NCBI GenBank assembly: GCA_003650445.1
Contig: QMQE01000080.1
Coordinates: forward strand, 1-10,486
DNA from: Acidobacteriota bacterium
Lineage (GTDB): Bacteria; Acidobacteriota; Holophagae; Thermotomaculales; Thermotomaculaceae
Length of the DNA stretch: 10,486 bases
Reading direction: 5' to 3'
A model generated the notes under the pieces. The model was not told where the DNA came from. It made no database searches and was given only the letters and a program-made list of their open reading frames with translations. Shown in pieces: positions 5,095-10,486 of this stretch. The stretch's first letter is position 1; every line of letters starts with the position of its first letter. The position numbers and the translations under genes are program-made.

Positions 5095-7734
5095 CTACTT
5101 TGCCGAGGCCCAGTTGGGGCCGATGCCAATGTTCACTTTCAGGGGGACGGCCATTTCGATGACCTGTTCCATTTCTTCGGTGACGAGGGCGCTCAGGGCC
5201 TCGATGTCTTTGTCGGAGACTTCGAAGATGAGTTCATCGTGGACCTGCATGATCATCCGGGCGTTGAGCCCTGATGTCGCAAGGCGGTTGTGGATGCTGA
5301 TCATGGCTTTTTTGATGATGTCGGCGGCGGTACCCTGGATGGGGGTGTTCACCGCCATGCGTTCCCCGCTCTGGCGGAGGTTGCCGTTCTTGCTGTTGAT
5401 TTCGGGGATTTTGCGTTTCCGGCCGAACAGGGTGGTGATTTCACCGGTTCTCTTTGTGGTTTCAATGATTTCGTCTATAAATGTTTTAACATTTGGCATC
5501 CGCTCAAAGTAGTGGGTGATGAAGTCCCGGGCTTCTTTGACGCTGATACCGAGGTCTTTGGCCATGGAGAATTCCCGTTTGCCGTAGACGACGCCGAAGT
5601 TGATGGCTTTTGAACGGCTGCGAAGCTCCGGGGTAACTTCTTCCAGCGGGACGTTGAAGAGTTCCGATGCGGTGCGGCTATGGATGTCTTCCCCGTCTAA
5701 GAATGCCTTTATCAGGGTTGCGTCCCCGGAGAGGTGGGCCAGTACCCGAAGCTCTACCTGGCTGTAGTCAGCGGACAAAAGCTGCATTCCCTCCGGTGCG
5801 ATGAAGGCCTCCCGGATTCGCATCCCTTCCTTTGAACGGATGGGGATGTTCTGGAGGTTGGGATCGGAGGAGGACAGGCGGCCGGTTGCGGCGACGGTCT
5901 GGTTGTAGGAGGTGTGGATTCGGCCGGTTTTCGGATGAATCATTGCAGGCAGGGCGTCTACGTAGGTGGATTTCAGTTTGGAGAACATGCGGTAGTTTAC
6001 GATGAGCCTGGCAATATCATAGTTCTTTGCCAGTTCCTCCAGCACTTCGTGACTGGTGGAGTAGCTCTTTGTTTTTTTCGTTTTTTTCAGGATGGGGAGC
6101 CCCATTTTTTCAAAGAGGATGAATCCCATCTGTTTCGGGGAGTTGATGTTGAATTCCACTCCGGCGGCTTTGTAGATCTGCTGTTCCAGTACCCGGAGTT
6201 TGCCGGAAAATTCGGCGGAGAGTTTGCTCAGAAATTCCCGGTCTACCAGGACACCGCCCTGTTCCATTTCACCCAGTACCGGGATCAGCGGGCGTTCGAT
6301 TTCTTCGTAGAGGGGCATCAGGCCTTCTTCTTCAATCCGGGGACGCAAGGTTTCCGCCAGCTTAAGGGCGATGTCGGAGTCTTCGCAGGCGTAGTCCACA
6401 ACTTTTTCCACAGGGAGTTCGCAGAAGCTGAGCCCGCCGGTGAGTTCTTTGAAGGTGGTGGTTTGGCGGTTCAGCACCCGTTGTGCCGTCTCGTCCAGGT
6501 TGTGGTGGCGCATTCCGGCGTCCAGGAGGTAGCTTTGAAGCATGGAGTCGTCCCGGATGCCGGCAAGGCGGATGCCTTTGGCCTGCAGGACTTCGTATTC
6601 ATATTTAATGTTGTGGCCGATTTTGCCAATGTTCGGGTTTTCCATCAGCGATTTCAGTTTTTCCAGTACCTTCCCGGAATCAAGCATCGCTTTTCTGTTG
6701 GAGATAAACGGAATATACACCGCTTTTCCCGGCTCTGTTGAGAATGAAATTCCGGCAATTTCCGGGGTGACGGCATCCAGCGAACAGGTCTCAAAATCGA
6801 AAGCAAAGAATGGGCTCTCCGACAGTTCCCGGATCAGCGTATCCACCGCTTCCATTGTATCCAGCAGCCGGTAGTCTGTTTCTATTTTTGTCCGGGGTTC
6901 AGCGGCGCCGATTTCTTTGAGAAGGGCTTGAAAGTTGAGTTTTTTGAATACCGGTACCAGTTGTTCCGGCTCAGGCGGCGTGAAGCGGCAGGCATCTAAC
7001 GGGATGGGGATTTCGGAAGCGGGCCTCAGTGTTACCAGTTCCTGTGACAGTTTAACCAGCTCCCGGCTTTCTTCGAGGTTTTCCCGTTTTTTTCCCTTTA
7101 GCTGGTCGAGGTTATTGTAGATGCCCTCGATGGAGCCGAAGGCCTGTATCAACTGAATGGCGGTTTTGGGACCAATGCCTTTGGCGCCGGGGACGTTATC
7201 GGAGCTGTCCCCCATCAGCGCCAGTACCTCCGCTACTTTTTCCGGTCCCACACCAAAGGTTTCCGCCACAATTTTTTCGTCCATGACAAGGTATTCTTTC
7301 CGGGGATCCAGCATGTACACACCATTTCCCACGAGCTGGAACAGATCTTTGTCGGAGGAGACGATGTAGACCTCAAACCCCGCTTCCCGCCCCTCGTGGG
7401 CCAGGGTGGCGATGAGGTCGTCGGCTTCAAGGCCAGGTGTGGCGATTTTGGGAAGCCCGAACGCGTCCACCACTTCGTGGACCAGGGGAATCTGTTCCCT
7501 TAGGTCGTCAGGCATTTTCTTTCGGTTAGCCTTGTACTCGGGATACATGTCGTGGCGAAACGTCGGGCCTTTGGAATCGAACACTGCCACCATGTAGCGG
7601 GGCTGGAACTGTTCGATCAGCATCATCAATGTCCGGGTGAACCCGAAAACGGCGTTGTTGGTGAGGTTTCGAATCGCGTAGTAAGATCGAAAAATATGGG
7701 CATATGAATCAATAAGATACAATTTTTCAGCCAT
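5095..7734 (-). CDS. polA: DNA polymerase I
   Basis: The protein has 879 residues, a little shorter than E. coli Pol I (928). ATG at 7732-7734 has AAGGAG five bases upstream. It acts in the cytoplasm in Okazaki-fragment processing and repair. All three domains are present. The 5' nuclease (about 1-285) has FDSKGPTFRH, EADDLIATLA, SSDKDLFQL and GDSSDNVPGAKGIGPKTA. The 3'-5' exonuclease (about 300-480) has Asp313 and Glu315 in FDFET and Tyr448/Asp452 in YACED. The polymerase (about 490-879) has motif A DYSQVELR with Asp656, motif B KAINFGVVYG, and motif C VHDE with Asp833. The exonuclease II position, Asp424 in E. coli (NLKYD), is Glu379 here (NIKYE), a conservative change that may weaken proofreading. 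A candidate promoter -10 (TATGAT, 7791-7796 on the minus strand) overlaps the -35 of the divergent dehydrogenase gene. Its downstream neighbour is repeat DNA, so polA is probably monocistronic. Confidence 0.97.
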   Translation of the reverse strand: MAEKLYLIDSYAHIFRSYYAIRNLTNNAVFGFTRTLMMLIEQFQPRYMVAVFDSKGPTFRHDMYPEYKANRKKMPDDLREQIPLVHEVVDAFGLPKIATPGLEADDLIATLAHEGREAGFEVYIVSSDKDLFQLVGNGVYMLDPRKEYLVMDEKIVAETFGVGPEKVAEVLALMGDSSDNVPGAKGIGPKTAIQLIQAFGSIEGIYNNLDQLKGKKRENLEESRELVKLSQELVTLRPASEIPIPLDACRFTPPEPEQLVPVFKKLNFQALLKEIGAAEPRTKIETDYRLLDTMEAVDTLIRELSESPFFAFDFETCSLDAVTPEIAGISFSTEPGKAVYIPFISNRKAMLDSGKVLEKLKSLMENPNIGKIGHNIKYEYEVLQAKGIRLAGIRDDSMLQSYLLDAGMRHHNLDETAQRVLNRQTTTFKELTGGLSFCELPVEKVVDYACEDSDIALKLAETLRPRIEEEGLMPLYEEIERPLIPVLGEMEQGGVLVDREFLSKLSAEFSGKLRVLEQQIYKAAGVEFNINSPKQMGFILFEKMGLPILKKTKKTKSYSTSHEVLEELAKNYDIARLIVNYRMFSKLKSTYVDALPAMIHPKTGRIHTSYNQTVAATGRLSSSDPNLQNIPIRSKEGMRIREAFIAPEGMQLLSADYSQVELRVLAHLSGDATLIKAFLDGEDIHSRTASELFNVPLEEVTPELRSRSKAINFGVVYGKREFSMAKDLGISVKEARDFITHYFERMPNVKTFIDEIIETTKRTGEITTLFGRKRKIPEINSKNGNLRQSGERMAVNTPIQGTAADIIKKAMISIHNRLATSGLNARMIMQVHDELIFEVSDKDIEALSALVTEEMEQVIEMAVPLKVNIGIGPNWASAK

Positions 7735-7793
7735 GGGGTCTCCTTCTGTTTTTCAGGTTTCGCCTTCTGAATTAATAATCTGTCCTGAAAATC

Positions 7794-7822
7794 ATAACAC
7801 AGGGCGGGGGGTATGCTACAAT
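7794..7822 (+). promoter_or_regulatory. Sigma-70-type promoter for the dehydrogenase-ackA-fadL cluster
   Basis: TACAAT at 7817-7822 is preceded by TGC, making an extended -10. A weak -35, ATAACA (7794-7799), lies 17 bases upstream. The predicted start is near 7829, giving a leader of about 26 bases before the ATG at 7855. A possible polA -10 overlaps the -35 on the other strand, so the divergent promoters may interfere. Confidence 0.6.
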
Positions 7823-7854
7823 GCCGGTGAAGTTTTATCGGTGAGGGATTTACT

Positions 7855-8730
7855 ATGAAACAAAACCTTGTTGCACTGGTCGGCACGGGAGCCATCGCCC
7901 AGGGAATCGCGCTGACACTGGCTCGGAACGCATTGGATGTCATAATCTACGATGAAAACAGGGCGGCGCTTGCAAGTGCGCTTGAAGGAATGTCTTTTTC
8001 AATAGACAGAGAAATTGAGAAATGGGGTATGACGGAGAATGAGAAACGCGCGGCGTTGAGCCGGATTGCTACAACGACGGTGAAGGCGGATCTCGCTCAG
8101 GCATCGGTGTTTTTTGAATCCAAAGGGGAAGAACTGGAGGAAAAGCGGGACCTGATGAAAAAGCTGGATATGATCAGTGACGATGAAGCGTTGTTGATTA
8201 TGACCACCACAACCATAAGTGTTACCGAGGTTTCCAAGGTGTTGCGAAACCCGGAGCGGCTCATCGGGCTTCATTTTCTGCACCCGGTGTACAAGGTGCC
8301 GGTGGTGGAGGTGGTGAAAGGCCATAGAACCAGTGTTGAGACGGTGGACGCAACGAGAAAACTTCTCAATGAATTGGATCGCCAGTATATTGAGGTGTTT
8401 GAATACCCCGGTTATGTAACTACACGGGTGATCCTGCCCCTCCTGAACGAGGCCATGCATGTGCTGATGGAGGGCCTGGCATCGGCGGAGGATATTGACA
8501 AGGCGATTCGCCTCGGCTTTGACCTTTCCATGGGGCCGCTGGCACTGGCAGATTTTATCGGCCTGGACGTGCTGCTGGGGTGGATGGAATCATTGTTCCA
8601 TGAGCTGGGTGAGGCGAAATACAGGCCATGCCCGTTGCTCAGGCGTCATGTGCGGGAACAGAAGCTCGGGATGAAAACCCTTGAGGGCTTTTTCAAATAC
8701 GATAAAGATGGAAAGAAGGTGTCTCCATGA
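7855..8730 (+). CDS. 3-hydroxyacyl-CoA (3-hydroxybutyryl-CoA) dehydrogenase-family protein with altered active site
   Basis: The protein has 291 residues, the normal length for single-domain Hbd/HADH proteins. ATG is chosen because GAGG lies eight bases upstream. The family oxidises 3-hydroxyacyl-CoA to 3-ketoacyl-CoA with NAD. The N-terminal Rossmann motif is GTGAIAQG (10-17), with Ala replacing the usual third Gly. Asp33 in IIYDEN at the end of the second strand still favours NAD. The C-terminal half carries MGPLALADFIGLD and MKTLEGFFKY. The catalytic His140-Glu152 pair keeps the 12-residue spacing of human HADH (His158/Glu170). However, the conserved Asn of HFFNP is His143, the conserved Asn of GFIVNR is Thr190, and the conserved Ser is Thr119. 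It may be a divergent enzyme with another substrate, or a weak one. Its stop overlaps the ackA start (ATGA), so the two are coupled. Confidence 0.85.
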   Translation: MKQNLVALVGTGAIAQGIALTLARNALDVIIYDENRAALASALEGMSFSIDREIEKWGMTENEKRAALSRIATTTVKADLAQASVFFESKGEELEEKRDLMKKLDMISDDEALLIMTTTTISVTEVSKVLRNPERLIGLHFLHPVYKVPVVEVVKGHRTSVETVDATRKLLNELDRQYIEVFEYPGYVTTRVILPLLNEAMHVLMEGLASAEDIDKAIRLGFDLSMGPLALADFIGLDVLLGWMESLFHELGEAKYRPCPLLRRHVREQKLGMKTLEGFFKYDKDGKKVSP

Positions 8731-9938
8731 TTATTTTGACGCTGAATTGCGGTTCTTCCAGCGTGAAGTATCAGTTAATTAACACAAAAAACAAAGTAAA
8801 ACTGGCCAAGGGTTCGGTGGAGCGGATTGGCATGGCTTCTTCAATTATTTCCATTGCGACCAGTGATGACAAAAAAAAGAAGCTGACGAAGGAAATATTG
8901 GATCATACAGCGGCTATCGGGGCGATTCTGGAACTCATGAAGGATAAAGACCTGAAAATCTTAAAATCCTTTGATGAAATTGACGCGGTTGGCCACCGGG
9001 TGGTTCATGGCGGCGAGGAATTCAAGAGTTCCATGTTGATTACCAGGGAAGTCAAAGACAAACTCCGGGAGAACTTCAAGCTGGCGCCACTGCACAATCC
9101 GCCTAACCTCAAGGGAATCGAGGCTGCGGAACGGGTGCTGGCAGGACGGCCCCACGTTGGTGTGTTCGACACCGCTTTTCATTCTTCCATGCCGCCGAAG
9201 GCGTATATTTACGCGTTACCCTATGTGTTTTACAAACGGTATCAGATTCGACGATACGGTTTTCACGGCACTTCCCATCGCTTTGTTTCAGAATATCTCA
9301 CCAAATTCTACAAGGATGGCGCAAAAGGCAAAAAAATCATCACTGCCCATATTGGAAACGGGGCGAGCATGGCCGCTATTGTGGACGGGAAATCCGTGGA
9401 CACTTCCATGGGCTTTACTCCACTGGAAGGCTTAGTGATGGGCAGCCGCTGCGGCGATCTGGACCCTGCGATTATTCTGTACATCATGGGATTGCAGGAA
9501 CTGTCCAAATCCGAAGCGGATTCTCTTTTGAACAAACACAGCGGGCTGATGGGCATTTCCGGCCTGTCAAGCGATGTGCGGGACCTGGAAGAGGAAATGG
9601 CGGCTGGAAATAAGCGGGCGAAACTGGCTATGGATGTCTATTGCTACCGCATTCGCAAATATGTGGGTGCCTACGCGGCAGCCATGGGTGGCCTTGATGC
9701 TCTGATTTTTACTGCGGGTGTCGGAGAAAACAGTTCCTTTTTAAGGAAAACAGTTTGCGAGGGCCTGGATTTTCTCGGGGTTTCGCTGGACGACAAAAAA
9801 AATGAAGAGCGTAGCAGTAATGCGCGTAAAATCAGTTCTGAAAAATCGAAAGCGGATGTATTTGTCATCCCGACCGATGAAGAGCTGGTTATCGCGCTGG
9901 ATACGGAAAAAATCGTTAAGGAGAGTAAAACTACATGA
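8727..9938 (+). CDS. ackA: Acetate kinase
   Basis: The protein has 403 residues, the usual family length. It interconverts acetyl phosphate plus ADP with acetate plus ATP in the cytoplasm. The ASKHA-fold motifs are complete and numbered as in the Methanosarcina enzyme: Asn7, Ser10, Ser12 and Lys14 in LNCGSSSVKY; Arg91 in GHRVVHGG; Asp148 in FDTAFH; His180 in GFHGTSH; Arg241 in GSRCGD. The nucleotide-site segments HIGNGAS and GVGENS (Glu334) follow, and the C-terminal acidic TDEE lies at 383-386. The ATG overlaps the stop of the dehydrogenase gene by four bases and follows an AAGGTG-like site. The stop overlaps the start of the FadL gene in the same way. No phosphotransacetylase gene is adjacent in the window. 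Butyrate or propionate kinase is possible by family, but the motifs fit acetate kinase best. Confidence 0.96.
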   Translation: MIILTLNCGSSSVKYQLINTKNKVKLAKGSVERIGMASSIISIATSDDKKKKLTKEILDHTAAIGAILELMKDKDLKILKSFDEIDAVGHRVVHGGEEFKSSMLITREVKDKLRENFKLAPLHNPPNLKGIEAAERVLAGRPHVGVFDTAFHSSMPPKAYIYALPYVFYKRYQIRRYGFHGTSHRFVSEYLTKFYKDGAKGKKIITAHIGNGASMAAIVDGKSVDTSMGFTPLEGLVMGSRCGDLDPAIILYIMGLQELSKSEADSLLNKHSGLMGISGLSSDVRDLEEEMAAGNKRAKLAMDVYCYRIRKYVGAYAAAMGGLDALIFTAGVGENSSFLRKTVCEGLDFLGVSLDDKKNEERSSNARKISSEKSKADVFVIPTDEELVIALDTEKIVKESKTT

Positions 9939-10486
9939 AAAAAATGTTTGTCATCATTGCAACGATCCTGTTGTTTCCTGGAATCTCAATGGCGGATTCC
10001 ATGTTTCTGGTGGACCAGGGGGCTTCCGGTACTGGAAAATCCGGTATTCAGGCGGATTCGGTTCGGGATGGTTCTGCGCTGTTTTACAATCCAGCCGGCC
10101 TCAGCCTTGTGAGAAACACTGATTTTGAAGCAACCCTGTCATTTCACTTTCCCAGCCTTTCATACTCCACTGAGAGCAGCAACCAATATGATGCTTCAAA
10201 AAATGTCCTTGTTCCGGGGAGTATGTTCTTCACATTGCCGCTGGGAGAGAGGATGACCCTGGGCATTGGCGTGACAACGCCAACAGATGTCAAGAATACC
10301 TGGGGCAGTGATTTCCCGGGGCGATTTGCAGCGTCCAAATACCAGTTGATGACAAACGCAATCTCAATCGGTGCAGGATACCAGCTTGGTAGCCGCTTTC
10401 GAATTGGAGTTTCGGTAGATTATAATACGACCTCACTGAAATTTCAGAACTACCTTGTGGCGCCTTACTCCAATATTCTCGGGGGA
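9935..10486 (+). CDS. OmpP1/FadL-family outer-membrane transport protein, 3'-truncated by window edge
   Basis: The first 184 codons are present and the frame is still open at the window end. ATG 9935 overlaps the ackA stop (ATGA) and has AAGGAG at 9918-9923, 11 bases upstream. Residues 1-20 are a signal peptide with probable cleavage after SMA. The mature N-terminus shows the family hallmark: a Gly/Ser-rich hatch segment followed by RDGSALFYNPAGLSLV (about 46-61). Further on are TPTDVKNTWGS and FPGRF, also typical, then alternating residues of beta strands. FadL proteins are 14-stranded barrels that let long-chain fatty acids or other hydrophobic compounds cross the outer membrane. The location after a hydroxyacyl-CoA dehydrogenase suggests a lipid-like substrate, but the substrate cannot be read from sequence. 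Confidence 0.92.
   Translation, partial: MKKMFVIIATILLFPGISMADSMFLVDQGASGTGKSGIQADSVRDGSALFYNPAGLSLVRNTDFEATLSFHFPSLSYSTESSNQYDASKNVLVPGSMFFTLPLGERMTLGIGVTTPTDVKNTWGSDFPGRFAASKYQLMTNAISIGAGYQLGSRFRIGVSVDYNTTSLKFQNYLVAPYSNILGG

Noticed and set aside
6065..6090. T-runs in polA as a programmed frameshift site
   Set aside because: They encode an in-frame Lys/Thr stretch, the protein is full length in one frame, and there is no sign of an alternative product.
5914..6741. Long plus-strand open frame of 275 codons opposite polA
   Set aside because: It is antisense to the strongly conserved PolA coding sequence, is Phe/His/Gln-rich as expected for a shadow frame, and has no recognisable domain.

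Overview
The window looks like a piece of chromosome from a Gram-negative bacterium. It encodes a lipoprotein with a lipobox-like signal, a FadL-type outer-membrane protein, a full-length DNA polymerase I and an exported TPR/sulfatase-modifying-factor protein. I cannot name the lineage. The mix of Hanks-kinase debris, a SUMF1-type protein, sigma-54-like promoter elements and intergenic DNA full of short tandem repeats would fit an acidobacterial, deltaproteobacterial or candidate-phylum genome, but that is a guess from style. No phage, transposase, CRISPR array or complete defence system is visible.

Left part (1-2221): an AT-rich 3' fragment of an AAA/DUF4143 ATPase gene runs off the left edge. 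After a short spacer come a tRNA-Asn(GTT) gene on the minus strand with a clear sigma-70-type promoter, the C-terminal stump of a serine/threonine kinase gene (pseudogene, minus), and a small secreted lipoprotein of unknown function (minus).

Middle (2222-5094): the lipoprotein gene and the exported TPR-SUMF1 gene are divergent. Each has a sequence with sigma-54 (-24/-12) geometry about 70-90 bases before its start; the one for the SUMF1 gene is strong, the other weak. Downstream of the SUMF1 gene lies a 774-base gap made largely of small tandem arrays with 7-base (and one 9-base) periods plus several perfect hairpins. Words from this gap recur in the gaps at 838-1094 and 2222-2694.

Right part (5095-10486): polA lies on the minus strand. 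Divergent from it across 120 bases is a plus-strand cluster of a 3-hydroxyacyl-CoA dehydrogenase-family protein, acetate kinase (ackA) and a FadL-family outer-membrane protein that runs off the right edge. The three genes are joined by 4-base ATGA stop/start overlaps, so they are almost certainly co-transcribed and translationally coupled. Together they suggest uptake of a hydrophobic substrate (FadL), acyl-CoA processing (dehydrogenase) and acetyl-phosphate/ATP formation (AckA).

No obviously new multi-gene system is present. The best leads are the dehydrogenase's altered active site, the Asp-to-Glu change in the PolA proofreading site, the paired sigma-54-like elements and the heptad-repeat DNA.
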